Under the pieces are notes generated by a model. The model made no database searches. It was not told where the DNA came from and worked only from the letters and a program-made list of their open reading frames with translations. Both the position numbers and the translations under genes were made by a program. Positions 1-8,583 of a stretch of DNA of 64,000 nt are shown piece by piece. Where the stretch lies: positions 1-64,000 of the forward strand of contig CALRKB020000017.1 of the NCBI GenBank assembly GCA_943367755.1, read 5' to 3'. Source of the DNA: PCC-6802 sp943367755. Its GTDB lineage: Bacteria > Cyanobacteriota > Cyanobacteriia > Pseudanabaenales > Pseudanabaenaceae. Within the stretch, counting starts at the first letter, position 1, and each line of letters begins with the position of its first letter.

Positions 1-126
1 AGAGGTTGGAAAGGGACTAAAAGTCCCAAGAGTCGGTTTATGGCAAACATATCGATCTGTCATCCCGTACATTCTGAATAGAAGTGTGTAGCAGCTAAAG
101 CCTCCCACTAAAGTGGGTAGTTTTGG
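1..126 (+). mobile_element. Right end of an IS200/IS605-like element (possible TnpB omega-RNA region)
   Basis: Two compact palindromes lie here: GGGAC-TAAAA-GTCCC at 15-29 and CCCACT-AA-AGTGGG at 107-120, the second followed by GGTAGTT. A subterminal hairpin near the right end, with no terminal inverted repeats, is characteristic of IS200/IS605 elements, and the stretch between tnpB and that end is the guide-RNA scaffold in TnpB systems. The body of the element would lie left of the window, so neither tnpA nor tnpB can be seen. The boundary is set where the membrane-protein reading frame stops making sense. Confidence 0.4.
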
Positions 127-714
127 ACTAGCGTGCTGGGACAATAAAACCGCCCCAATTTCTGTAACCAAATTACCAAGGGAACCCTGACTGACAAAGA
201 GAGCGCCTACCCAAAATGTCGGTGCCCCGGCAGCAAGGCATATTCCCCCTAACATTGGCATGAAATGCGATCGCACGGCAGAGATCCCATAGAGAATAAA
301 ACCCAGAGAGAAGGCAAATACGCTCAGGAAAAAGATTACGCGGAAAACCAGCACGGATGTTTCCATCGAGATTTCCTCAATCTGAAGGATAAAGTCCGGT
401 GCATGCTTTGCCAGGTAGGGCACAATAAATGCATCCCAAACTGCAATAGGTACGGAGAGAACAGTACCGATAAACGCCAAATAATAGCTGACCGTTGCGA
501 GCAATCCATTTGAAGCGGTAAATGGTAGATATAGAGGGACAAAACTGCAAATAATCAACAAGTAGGAGAGCAACCACATCACATGTACTGGCACCCAGAT
601 CGGTTCAAGTGCTCCCTGTGGATTATTAGCAGGATGAAAAACCATAAAGCTCCCGAATAGCAAGCCAGCAATAATCAGCATGAATCCGCTTGCCTTAAGA
701 CCTGAAGATATCAT
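1..714 (-). CDS. Multi-pass membrane protein, partial and probably truncated by an IS end
   Basis: An open frame starts at ATG 714 with a good GAGG ribosome site 7 nt upstream and stays open to the window edge (238 codons). It encodes a hydrophobic protein with about five membrane segments (near residues 9-25, 43-63, 70-92, 120-145 and 152-175). After about residue 195 (VTEIGAVLL) the protein stops looking like a membrane protein and runs through sequence that looks like a transposable-element end (positions 1 to about 126). The natural C-terminal helix is therefore probably lost. The family was not identified; small DUF4386-like integral membrane proteins are one possibility. The frame and hydrophobicity are read directly; the truncation is inference. 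Confidence 0.6.
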   Translation of the reverse strand, partial: MISSGLKASGFMLIIAGLLFGSFMVFHPANNPQGALEPIWVPVHVMWLLSYLLIICSFVPLYLPFTASNGLLATVSYYLAFIGTVLSVPIAVWDAFIVPYLAKHAPDFILQIEEISMETSVLVFRVIFFLSVFAFSLGFILYGISAVRSHFMPMLGGICLAAGAPTFWVGALFVSQGSLGNLVTEIGAVLLSQHASPKLPTLVGGFSCYTLLFRMYGMTDRYVCHKPTLGTFSPFPTS

Positions 715-845
715 CGTTTACCTCGCGATCGCTTTTTATGAAGGACGATCTAGATTACGCCGATGCGATCACATCGGATCTCTGACTTGCCTATTTTGCC
801 ACAATCCTTAGTCTGCTAGGATAATAACAAGAAAGTAGATGAATA

Positions 846-1187
846 GTGAAACTTAGAGATGTTGTTGTGCGTTTGGAAATCGATCCACGCAAACTCACAG
901 ATTATGCTTTGAATCCTGACAACCCAGTTGGTGCAGATAAAGCTTTGATGTTTCTTCGTCGGCTAGGATATACCAAGAGCAATTTTGAGATGCTTTTGCA
1001 ACAAATTCAAGCTCAAGCTCTAAATGCTGAGGCAATTCTCACCCAAACGGATGTGCATGGACAGAGGTATCGGGTAGATCTGGAAATTACTGGTGTAGAA
1101 AACCAGCGAGAAGTTGTTCGCACAGGTTGGATTGTAGAACCTGAAGCAGATTTTGCGAGATTGATCACCTTGTTTGTAAAAAAGTAA
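846..1187 (+). CDS. DUF6883-like protein
   Basis: A small 113-residue protein starting at GTG 846. The N-terminal pattern (MKLRD.VV.., then KLTDYALNP and GADKALMFLRRLGY) and the central GxxYxVD block match the DUF6883 family as I recall it. That family is common in cyanobacteria beside DUF4926 genes, as here. No catalytic motif is obvious and the function is unknown. Only 2 nt separate it from the next gene, so the two are co-transcribed. The GTG start has only a weak ribosome site, and no better in-frame start exists upstream. The pair has the size and layout of a toxin-antitoxin or small accessory module, but nothing in the sequence proves that. Confidence 0.65.
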   Translation: MKLRDVVVRLEIDPRKLTDYALNPDNPVGADKALMFLRRLGYTKSNFEMLLQQIQAQALNAEAILTQTDVHGQRYRVDLEITGVENQREVVRTGWIVEPEADFARLITLFVKK

Positions 1188-1189
1188 AT

Positions 1190-1522
1190 ATGACAAAGCC
1201 TGAACTGTTTGACGTGATTGAGTTATTGAGAAACCAGCCTGAGAAAAGTCTACAGGCAGGTGCGCAGGGAGCGATCGTAGATGTATATGCGGACGGCCAG
1301 TATGAGGTAGAGTTCAGCAATGAATCAGGGGAAACATTAGCCCTCGTGACTCTGTTTGCAGATCAGTTTATTGTGGTTTGGCGGGCAGAAACCAAAACTT
1401 GGGTGCCAATTGCAGAAAAAATCGAGGCTTTGGTGGCAGGTCTACCAGAAGACATTTGTGAGGAAGTCTTCGATTTTGCGCGATTTATTTATAGTCGCAA
1501 ACCAACTGTACCCCATAGATAG
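1190..1522 (+). CDS. DUF4926 domain protein with DUF2281-like tail
   Basis: A 110-residue protein. Residues 1-60 resemble DUF4926 (ELFDVIELL, then GAIVDVY..G.YEVEFSNESGETLALVTL), a small beta-rich fold. The tail (IAEKIEALVAGLPEDICEEVFDFARFIYSRK) resembles the helical DUF2281 segment found on antitoxin-like cyanobacterial proteins. It starts 2 nt after the DUF6883-like gene and is clearly in the same transcript. A second, shorter frame overlaps its end but is only a shadow. The function is unknown; an antitoxin or regulatory partner for the preceding protein is a reasonable guess from size and pairing alone. Confidence 0.65.
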   Translation: MTKPELFDVIELLRNQPEKSLQAGAQGAIVDVYADGQYEVEFSNESGETLALVTLFADQFIVVWRAETKTWVPIAEKIEALVAGLPEDICEEVFDFARFIYSRKPTVPHR

Positions 1523-1595
1523 CAGAGATCTAGTGATGAATTTGCTACGATAATGGCAATAATCCTGATCGCAGTCTAGATGGAGACGTGGCTCT

Positions 1596-2300
1596 ATGAC
1601 CCTAGCGACAAAGAAACTAACCTTTGAAGAATATCTAGCTTATGACGATGGTACAGATGCCCAGTATGAGTTGGTGAATGGGGAGTTAGTAATAATGCCA
1701 CCAGAATCACGTCTGAATGCTCGGATCGCCATGTTCTTAATTTCTGAGTTTCTTAAATTTGTACCATTTCGCTTGATTTGCTGCAAAGATACAGAAATTG
1801 AAATCAGCGGTAGATTTGCCCAAACTCGACTGCCAGATATCATGATCCTGTCTGAAGAATTGGATGCAATTTTGGGAGATGCTCGTAGCACAATCACCCG
1901 TGATATGCCCCCGCCTCGTTTAGTGGTTGAGGTGGTATCGCCAGGACAAGAAAGTAGCGATTCGCCAAAGGCGACGTTTCACAACCGCGACTATCGCTAT
2001 AAACGGTCAGAGTATGCGTCAAGGGGAATTGATGAGTATTGGATTGTCGATCCGCTGCAACAAATGGTGACTGTGTTAACGCTTGTGAGTGGATTGTATG
2101 AGGTGCAGGAATTTCGTGGTGGAGATTCGCCTCTCTTCTACCATGTTCCCAGAGTTAATGCTAACAGCCGCACAGATCTTAAGTGCAGATGGCTGAAGAC
2201 GTTAGCACTACATCCCTATTACTATCAAGTGGAATTGAATTATTACCCTAATTGGAATAACTCATTGGACTTTTTACTTTGCCTGAGAAATTGGAGTTGA
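1596..2300 (+). CDS. Uma2 family endonuclease, C-terminus frameshifted
   Basis: Residues 1-180 are a clear Uma2 (DUF820) PD-(D/E)XK nuclease-fold protein: FEEYLAYDDGTDAQYELVNGELV, PDIMIL with the conserved Asp81, VVEVVSPG with Glu112, and DEYWIVDP. After Leu180 the frame breaks. The family's usual ending (STMFPELMLTAAQIL, stop) is present in the +1 frame and ends at TGA 2194-2196. A one-base insertion around 2133-2137, in a CT-rich run, explains this. The annotated frame instead gains about 54 unrelated residues and runs into the end of the convergent gene. Uma2 proteins are abundant in cyanobacteria and mostly uncharacterised. The catalytic residues survive, but the fold's last element is lost unless this is a sequencing error. 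Confidence 0.8.
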   Translation: MTLATKKLTFEEYLAYDDGTDAQYELVNGELVIMPPESRLNARIAMFLISEFLKFVPFRLICCKDTEIEISGRFAQTRLPDIMILSEELDAILGDARSTITRDMPPPRLVVEVVSPGQESSDSPKATFHNRDYRYKRSEYASRGIDEYWIVDPLQQMVTVLTLVSGLYEVQEFRGGDSPLFYHVPRVNANSRTDLKCRWLKTLALHPYYYQVELNYYPNWNNSLDFLLCLRNWS

Positions 2301-3668
2301 CATCTCTAGAGTTTTGACAGTTAATGCCTGCGGTGGCGTAGCATCGGGAGGATAGAGGAAATCTACACCAACCAAACGGCGATCGCCAGGTGGCAGAGTC
2401 AGGGTAACTAATGGCTGTCCCTGTTCCCCTTGCCGTTGTACCAGGTGCACGTAGCGAGATTGAGTTTTACCGCGATCGTCTTTGTAACTGATCTGGATCG
2501 TACCTCGGAAAAATACCTGTCCGGGTGGCTCGTAAAACCACAACATATTTTTGCCCTTTTCGTGAATCAGGGGTGTTTGGATGGCTAGGGTAACTGTTTG
2601 CGGTTCTTGAGTATTATTGGTCAAGGGCAAAGTCAGGTTGTAATGCACACCATAATTGCCGTGGGCGCGATAGGCGGTATCGGGGTAGCGCACGACCATC
2701 GGTGCGCTCTGTACTTGTCCAGTTGCCAGAGTCCCTAGCGTTACCGTACTTAAGGGATAGGTAAACGCCTTGCCACGCAATGGAATCGTGAGGCTAGAAC
2801 CTTTAGGTGTATCGACAATCTCTCCTTGCCATTCCGAACCCTTGGCTACTCCAGCTACGCGCCCATAGATCTTCTTCAACCTAGCAGCGAGTGTTGCCTC
2901 GATCTTATCTGGCGCTGTTGGCACGCGATCGCGGGGACTGACCAAATTACCCCTTCTGAGTAACTCCTGCCATACCGCTAAGCTGGGGGGCTGACCAAAA
3001 GAGGAATGCATCGCCAGATTTGCCATATAAACTGGGCGATCGCTTTGCAGCTTCATGTATGTAGATCGAGCCGTCCCCGTTGATATTGGTAAATTTAGAA
3101 TCATGCGACTCTGCTTAGGCAAAATCACAAGCTTAGAAGGAAAACCAGGTTGATTAACTCCGCGCAATACATCAAGAGTTAGACGCGAGCCAGGCCCTGA
3201 ATAAACTCTGCCATAAGGATTTTCAACTTGAGGTGGCAGATCGATAAATGGCGCGTCTGGATTGGTCAGATAGCTAACTGCTTGCAATACATCAAGCGTC
3301 ACAGGCTCAAGATTAGGGTTATAGACAATCACCCCTTGATACACCGTCCTTCCATTCGTTGGCCGTGCAATGTGATGCGAAAACAGATCGAAGCGCTTTG
3401 AAAAAGCCTGATTGAGATGAGCCGAAGGGTACAATTTCCCAAACGATGGAAATGTAGAGAGTAAGATTCCCTCTGTCTGAACTACCTCAGGACTGTTACT
3501 ATTGAATACCAAAACTTCATTTAGTTTGCCTGGCAGCTCTCGAATTTCCTGTGGTTGTTGAATAAATCCCCGTGTAGGTGTAGGAACAGAGAAACTAAGT
3601 GGTGCGGTGGTAGGTGTTGTTGCAGGTGCGATTTGGGCAACAAGAGGTGCGGGCAACAGAGGTAGCAT
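2274..3668 (-). CDS. DUF3370 family protein, probably exported
   Basis: A 464-residue protein matching the cyanobacterial DUF3370 family along most of its length: QPQEIRELPGKLNEVLVFNSNSPE near the start, NGRTVYQGVIVYNP, YMANLAMH, GNYGVHYNLTLPL, and MLWFYEPPGQVFFRGTIQI. The short hydrophobic start (LPLLPAPLVAQ) looks like the end of a signal peptide. An in-frame stop lies about 50 nt upstream, so the usual longer signal is either absent or starts at a non-standard codon. DUF3370 proteins are predicted to be periplasmic or outer-envelope and have no assigned reaction. The gene converges with the frameshifted uma2 frame and overlaps it by 27 nt. Confidence 0.8.
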   Translation of the reverse strand: MLPLLPAPLVAQIAPATTPTTAPLSFSVPTPTRGFIQQPQEIRELPGKLNEVLVFNSNSPEVVQTEGILLSTFPSFGKLYPSAHLNQAFSKRFDLFSHHIARPTNGRTVYQGVIVYNPNLEPVTLDVLQAVSYLTNPDAPFIDLPPQVENPYGRVYSGPGSRLTLDVLRGVNQPGFPSKLVILPKQSRMILNLPISTGTARSTYMKLQSDRPVYMANLAMHSSFGQPPSLAVWQELLRRGNLVSPRDRVPTAPDKIEATLAARLKKIYGRVAGVAKGSEWQGEIVDTPKGSSLTIPLRGKAFTYPLSTVTLGTLATGQVQSAPMVVRYPDTAYRAHGNYGVHYNLTLPLTNNTQEPQTVTLAIQTPLIHEKGKNMLWFYEPPGQVFFRGTIQISYKDDRGKTQSRYVHLVQRQGEQGQPLVTLTLPPGDRRLVGVDFLYPPDATPPQALTVKTLEMSTPISQAK

Positions 3669-3742
3669 AGATGTCGAACTAAAACCTAGATTGCGAATAT
3701 ATAAATCTTAACAAGCTCTGTGACGCTTTTCAAACACTAGTT

Positions 3743-4315
3743 CTATGGGCGACGGCGGGGACGGCGAAATTTATTGCGTTCAGCTTTATCTCGCTCGTAG
3801 GCAATTAGCTTGCCATAGTAATCATGCTTGCTCAGGTTCATCGACAAGAAAATATGCTTGTGGGCATTGCCAAAGCCCTTGCGCTGAAAGAAGTTAACCG
3901 CTGGAGTATTAGCAGGATCGGTATCGACCAGCATAAACCTTGCCCCTTCTTCAATCATCCGTTCTACCAATTTATCTACTAGCTTGTCGGCCACACCACG
4001 CCGCTGAAAGTTAGGGTTAATACCGAGCCAGATGATGTAACCATAGGTCCAGGAAGCTTTATAAATTACCGTGCCTAGGATAAAGCCTGCTAGCATCTCA
4101 TTTACTTCCGCTACCAGACAATATTCTGCATCCGTATTGTAGAGACCAATCACCTCCCATTCATCCCAAGTACGATACAGATACGGGTAAAGATCGCTAG
4201 TAAACAGACTTTCCCCCAAGTGATACACAGGCGCAATATCATCGATCTCCATATCGCGGATGTCTACTACGAGGGAGCCTGAGTTATCTAGATCGTGTTC
4301 AGAGATGGAGGTCAT
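3743..4315 (-). CDS. GNAT family N-acetyltransferase (RimI-like)
   Basis: A 190-residue GCN5-type acetyltransferase. The acetyl-CoA pyrophosphate loop is seen in LGINPNFQRRGVADKLVDKLV, and the later MLVDTDPANTPAVNFFQRKGF is the usual motif B region. The tail is strongly basic (KFRRPRRRP), which may help it bind nucleic acid or ribosomes. The substrate cannot be predicted, but the layout is closest to RimI-like protein N-acetyltransferases. It lies 12 nt downstream of pheT on the same strand, so it is probably co-transcribed with it, which would suit a translation-related role. Confidence 0.85.
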   Translation of the reverse strand: MTSISEHDLDNSGSLVVDIRDMEIDDIAPVYHLGESLFTSDLYPYLYRTWDEWEVIGLYNTDAEYCLVAEVNEMLAGFILGTVIYKASWTYGYIIWLGINPNFQRRGVADKLVDKLVERMIEEGARFMLVDTDPANTPAVNFFQRKGFGNAHKHIFLSMNLSKHDYYGKLIAYERDKAERNKFRRPRRRP

Positions 4316-4327
4316 ATATCGCCTATT

Positions 4328-6748
4328 TTAACTTCTCAAACTGACTTGGAATTTCTCTTCCAACATATCGCGAATCTTTTGATGTACGGGATTGATATCC
4401 TCATCCGTCAGCGTGCGATCGCTCCTTCGATAGGTTAAGCGAAATGCCAGACTGCGCTGTCCGGCTGGCACACCTTCACCCATATATTGATCGAATAAGC
4501 TTACAGACTCTAGCAGTTCGCCACCAGTGTGGGTGATTGCCCTTTGCAATTCCGCTACCGATACTTTAGTTGCGGCAAAAAAGGCTAAATCGCGATCGCT
4601 CTTGGGAAAACTAGAGAAAGGCTGAAAGATCTGCATAGCTCGGCGATCCATTGCATCGAGGAGAACATACATATCCAGCTCAAAGGCATAAACTTCATCG
4701 GGCAAGTCCATCTCTGTACGCAGTTGCGGGTGTAACTGCCCAAATGTACCTAATGCCTGCCCCGAAATCCACAAGGAGGCGGTGCGTCCAGGATGCAATC
4801 GTGGATCTTTTTGGTCAGGTTGATATTCCACAGTTACACCTAACCTGTGGAAAACTGTGGCCAGAACTCCCTTAGCCCTATACCAATCCATCGGCTTGGT
4901 TGTGTGCTGCCATGTACCCACCGTGGGGTCGCCACCTAAAATGCCAGCCACGCGATCGGCTTCATCTGTACCTGCCTCATCAGACCAAAATACTCGCCCA
5001 ATCTCGAAGGCATTCAGACAACCATTACCTTGACTCAGGTTATAGACAAAGGCATCAATTAATCCCGAGAGCAAATCTACCCGCAGCGCACTGTATTCCA
5101 CCGCTACAGGGTTAGTAATCGTCACCTGGCGAGACGCGCTTGGGCTGCATAGAGAGTTGTGCATCACTTCTGTCAGCCCTGCACCGCGCATACTGTCACG
5201 AATCTGGCGAGTCAACATCTGATCGACAGATAAGTAGCCCAGTTCGGTACGGGCTGGTAAGGTTTCACAGAATTTGTCATACCCATAGATGCGGGCAATT
5301 TCTTCGATTAGATCGATTTCTCGTTCAATGTCAGCGTAGCGATAGGGAGGTACAGTCACATTCCAGGTAATTTCTTCATCTTCAGTATGGCTGACTGCTA
5401 ACTCAAAGGAAAGCGATCGTAGTGTTGTTTCTACCACTTCTGCGGGCAAATCCTGTTCTTCTCCACTTGCCGTTTCGATCGTGCCCAAAATTTGCTGAAC
5501 GCGACTGAGCCGCAATTCAATTGTGCGTGTCATCACATTGCGGCGATCCACCTGGCATTGTTCTATAACATTTCCGCCCGCAACCTCCATAATCATCTGC
5601 GCCGCTCTCGCACAGGCAGTTTCCAAAGCCGACTGATTGACGCCTCTTTCATAGCGGGAGGAAGCTTCAGTGCGCAATCCCTGTGCCCTAGCAGAGCGTC
5701 GTACCACTGCCTGATCGAAAAGTGCGGCCTCCAGCACAATATTTTGGGTTTTCTCAGACACCTCGGTATCTTTACCACCGATCACACCAGCGATCGCTAC
5801 TGGCACATCCCCTGAAACGATCAACAGGTTTTGGGGATGCAGTTCGCGCTCCTGTTCATCTAGGGTAGTAATTTTTTCTTTATGCTTGCCTTTATCACTT
5901 GTAAACCGCACGCTAATATCCAAGCCATCTTTGAGCGTATCAGCATCGAAGGCGTGCAAAGGTTGTCCCCACTCCAACAAAATATAGTTGGTAACATCAA
6001 CGATGTTATTGATCGGGCGCATACCTGCTGCCTGCAACCGCCGCTGCAACGATAGGGGCGAAGGCTGCACTTTAACACCACGAATCAGCGTACCAATATA
6101 AGCAGGACAGGCTTTGCTGTCAGCAATACTCACCCACTTAGCTTTCACATTAGTAGCTTCCAGGACTGGGGGCTCAGGCAAAGTTAATTTACTACCTGTT
6201 AATGCCGCTACTTCCCGCGCAATACCTACCATGCTGAGTGCATCAGCGCGATTGGCAGTAGAGGTCACATCCAGAATGACATCATCTAGGGCAAGCAATG
6301 GCCTCACATCTCCTCCTAGGGATAGCGGCCCCTCAAACTCATGGATACCGCTAGATTCCTTTGCAAGGCCCAATTCTGCTAGGGAGCAAATCATACCTTC
6401 TGATTTAACACCGCGCAATTTGGTAGGGCGCAGTTTCAAATCGATATTGGGCAGGTAAGTACCAATGGTAGCGACAGGCACGTAGAGACCCGCCCTGGCG
6501 TTTGCAGCACCGCAGACAATATTCAGAGTTTGGGGTGCCCCAATATCTACCGTACAAACCTGCAATTTATCAGCATTAGGGTGGCGATCAGCGGTGAGGA
6601 TTTGACCTACGACCACACCATCAGCCCAGGTGCGTCGATCTTCGATGGACTCTACTTCAAATCCAGCCATTGTCAGTTTATCGGCTAATTCCTCCGAAGC
6701 CAGATCAAAACTTACAAGTTCCCGCAGCCAACTTAATGAAATACGCAT
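4328..6748 (-). CDS. pheT: Phenylalanine--tRNA ligase beta subunit
   Basis: An 806-residue protein of the usual PheT length. The order of domains is visible: an N-terminal segment (MRISLSWLRELVSFDL), a tRNA-binding OB domain (VVVGQILTADRHPNADKLQVCTVD), the B3/B4 editing region (RGVKVQPSPLSLQRRL, RPINNIVDVTNYILLEWGQPLHAFD), B5 (RTIELRLSRVQQILG), the synthetase-like core (ERGVNQ, IARIYGYDKF), and the C-terminal FDX-ACB anticodon-binding domain (FPKSDRDLAFF through VHQKIRDMLEEKFQVSLR). With PheS it forms the heterotetramer that charges tRNA-Phe. pheS is not in the window. The downstream GNAT gene is 12 nt away. Confidence 0.97.
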   Translation of the reverse strand: MRISLSWLRELVSFDLASEELADKLTMAGFEVESIEDRRTWADGVVVGQILTADRHPNADKLQVCTVDIGAPQTLNIVCGAANARAGLYVPVATIGTYLPNIDLKLRPTKLRGVKSEGMICSLAELGLAKESSGIHEFEGPLSLGGDVRPLLALDDVILDVTSTANRADALSMVGIAREVAALTGSKLTLPEPPVLEATNVKAKWVSIADSKACPAYIGTLIRGVKVQPSPLSLQRRLQAAGMRPINNIVDVTNYILLEWGQPLHAFDADTLKDGLDISVRFTSDKGKHKEKITTLDEQERELHPQNLLIVSGDVPVAIAGVIGGKDTEVSEKTQNIVLEAALFDQAVVRRSARAQGLRTEASSRYERGVNQSALETACARAAQMIMEVAGGNVIEQCQVDRRNVMTRTIELRLSRVQQILGTIETASGEEQDLPAEVVETTLRSLSFELAVSHTEDEEITWNVTVPPYRYADIEREIDLIEEIARIYGYDKFCETLPARTELGYLSVDQMLTRQIRDSMRGAGLTEVMHNSLCSPSASRQVTITNPVAVEYSALRVDLLSGLIDAFVYNLSQGNGCLNAFEIGRVFWSDEAGTDEADRVAGILGGDPTVGTWQHTTKPMDWYRAKGVLATVFHRLGVTVEYQPDQKDPRLHPGRTASLWISGQALGTFGQLHPQLRTEMDLPDEVYAFELDMYVLLDAMDRRAMQIFQPFSSFPKSDRDLAFFAATKVSVAELQRAITHTGGELLESVSLFDQYMGEGVPAGQRSLAFRLTYRRSDRTLTDEDINPVHQKIRDMLEEKFQVSLRS

Positions 6749-7007
6749 CTAAATGGTTAAACCAATAATCTCGATGCCATTCATCGTATCAGAATCGTTA
6801 CATGCTCCTCCAGGACAAAAAACCAACAGGGCACCTCCCCTTAAGCCCCAAATGCCAATAAAATAGGGGGTTCTCGAGCAAAAAGTTTTTTATCATAGCG
6901 ACTTTGCAAGCCCAAAGTAAAGCAATTAGAGTGAAGATTTTTAAGGCAATGTGAATTTTATGCCAATTTTTGTTAATTTTTATCAACGACCATACTCAGT
7001 ATGAGAT

Positions 7008-7300
7008 AGGCTGTGGAAAACCTGTGGAAAAACCCTCTTTTTTTGTGGAAAACCCTGTTTTTTCTGTGGAAAAATCTTAGCAAGCTGTGGAAAACTTTAG
7101 GTAAGTATAAATACCCTGTGGAAAAGTGGCATAGTTATCCACAGGGTTATCCACAGGCTAAAAACTCTATAAGGCTAGTTCTAGCGCGATCCCCATGAGT
7201 TTTCCACATTTTCCACAGCCCCTACTACTACTAGTTATTTAATTTATAAAAGAATTCTAGAAATATAGAGTTTTGCAAGAAAAAAATTTTTGAGGCTTCT
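7008..7300. other. oriC: Chromosomal replication origin (oriC)
   Basis: Ten perfect DnaA boxes lie in about 210 bp. TGTGGAAAA is at 7012-7020, 7023-7031, 7044-7052, 7065-7073, 7086-7094 and 7117-7125; TTATCCACA at 7135-7143 and 7147-7155; TTTTCCACA at 7200-7208 and 7209-7217. The six left boxes point one way and the four right boxes the other. They are followed by a GC spacer, four CTA triplets and an AT-rich stretch (7235-7300). dnaN begins at 7395, the known cyanobacterial arrangement in which oriC borders dnaN and TTTTCCACA is the preferred box. dnaA itself is not in the window. The box sequences are read directly; origin function follows from established architecture. Confidence 0.93.
7209..7245 (-). 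promoter_or_regulatory. Basal unwinding module: DnaA box, GC spacer and DnaA-trio
   Basis: DnaA box TTTTCCACA (7209-7217) is followed by GCCC (7218-7221), then four CTA triplets (7222-7233), then AT-rich DNA. On the complementary strand, read 3' to 5', the triplets are GAT-GAT-GAT-GAT. That is the DnaA-trio motif bound by the DnaA filament when it opens the duplex. Order and spacing match the basal unwinding system described for Bacillus and other bacteria. The open duplex is therefore expected to begin at about 7222 and extend towards dnaN. Confidence 0.8.
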
Positions 7301-7394
7301 GGTCAGAGCTGAGCAACAGTGCTACGATGAACTTCCTAAAGATTGGTTCACTCAAATCGAAGCCCACTAACCGCCAAAAAGTTCCCGATCGCAT

Positions 7395-8546
7395 ATGCGC
7401 CTTGTTTGCAATCAGAATCAACTCGCTTCTAATCTCTCGCTTGTCAGCCGCGCTGTTGCTTCTCGACCAACACACCCGGTACTGGCGAATATTTTGTTAA
7501 TGGCCGATGCCAACGCACAAACACTAGGTTTAACGGCTTTCGATCTCAATTTGGGGATTCAGGTAACTTTTGCGGCTGAAGTTATTGATGGTGGCTCCAC
7601 TACTTTGCCAGCCAGGTTATTGAACGATATTGTGTCCCGCTTACCGGATGAAGATATCACCTTGAGCGTTGATGAGGGGGAGATTGCTTCGATCGCTTGT
7701 GGATCGGGGCGCTACCAGGTACATGGATTGCCTGTGGCAGAGTTTCCTGAGTTACCTCAGATTGCCTCAGATGGCGAAACTACCTATCTACCCGTAGAGT
7801 CGTTGTTGTTGGGCTTAGATGGGGCCTTGTTTGCTGCTTCAACCGATGAGACCAAACGAATTTTGACGGGTGTGCATGTGACTGCTAATGCCGAAAGATT
7901 GGAGTTTGCTGCAACCGATGGACATCGGTTGGCGGTGGTGAATGCTAATCTGATGGCAGCTGACGATTTGCCAGGGGCTTCGTCTGAGGGGCAGCCTAGT
8001 TTGGAGGTAACTATTCCTTCTAGGGCATTGCGGGAGTTGGAACGGATGTTAAATGCGCAGACGGAAGGGGCGATCGCGGTGAGATTTGACCGATCACAGA
8101 TGATTTTCCAAAGCGCCAATCAAATTTTGACTTCGCGGTTGCTAGATGGCAGTTATCCCAACTATCGGGCTTTAATTCCCCAACAGTTTACACGTCAGAT
8201 TACCCTAGAGCGCAAGCTACTGGTTTCAGCTTTAGAAAGAATTGCGGTTTTGGCAGATCAAAAAAACAACATTGTGAAAGTGTCATTTAATGGTACTGGC
8301 CAAGAAATTTCTATTTCTGTGGAAGCTCCTGATGTGGCTACAGGGCGGGAGTCCTTACCCGCCCAAATCTCGGGAGACGATCTTGAGATTGCTTTTAATG
8401 TGAAATATCTCTTGGAAGGTCTCAAAGCCATCGGTAGTAATGATATTCAACTCAAGTTGAACAATTCTACCAGCCCCGCCATTATTACCCCCATTGGCGC
8501 TACGCAGATGACGTATCTAATCATGCCTGTGCAAATTCGTTCCTAG
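7395..8546 (+). CDS. dnaN: DNA polymerase III sliding clamp (beta subunit)
   Basis: A 383-residue protein of normal length, with three repeated clamp domains (about residues 1-120, 128-250 and 252-383). Recognisable segments are RPTHPVLANILLMAD near the start, ATDGHRLAVV in domain 2, RLLDGSYPNYRALIP, and the C-terminal MPVQIRS ending (the family's MP.R motif). The dimeric ring tethers polymerase III and other partners to DNA. Its position right beside oriC is the typical cyanobacterial one. The start ATG 7395 follows the AT-rich edge of the origin, so its promoter must lie within or next to the origin, which may couple expression to DnaA binding. Confidence 0.97.
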   Translation: MRLVCNQNQLASNLSLVSRAVASRPTHPVLANILLMADANAQTLGLTAFDLNLGIQVTFAAEVIDGGSTTLPARLLNDIVSRLPDEDITLSVDEGEIASIACGSGRYQVHGLPVAEFPELPQIASDGETTYLPVESLLLGLDGALFAASTDETKRILTGVHVTANAERLEFAATDGHRLAVVNANLMAADDLPGASSEGQPSLEVTIPSRALRELERMLNAQTEGAIAVRFDRSQMIFQSANQILTSRLLDGSYPNYRALIPQQFTRQITLERKLLVSALERIAVLADQKNNIVKVSFNGTGQEISISVEAPDVATGRESLPAQISGDDLEIAFNVKYLLEGLKAIGSNDIQLKLNNSTSPAIITPIGATQMTYLIMPVQIRS

Positions 8547-8583
8547 TATTTGCGCGATCCGGTTTGTGCGATCCCCCAATCGC

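Noticed and set aside
7013..7198. 61-codon frame of WKN/LWKT repeats
   Set aside because: It is only the translation of repeated DnaA boxes in the origin.
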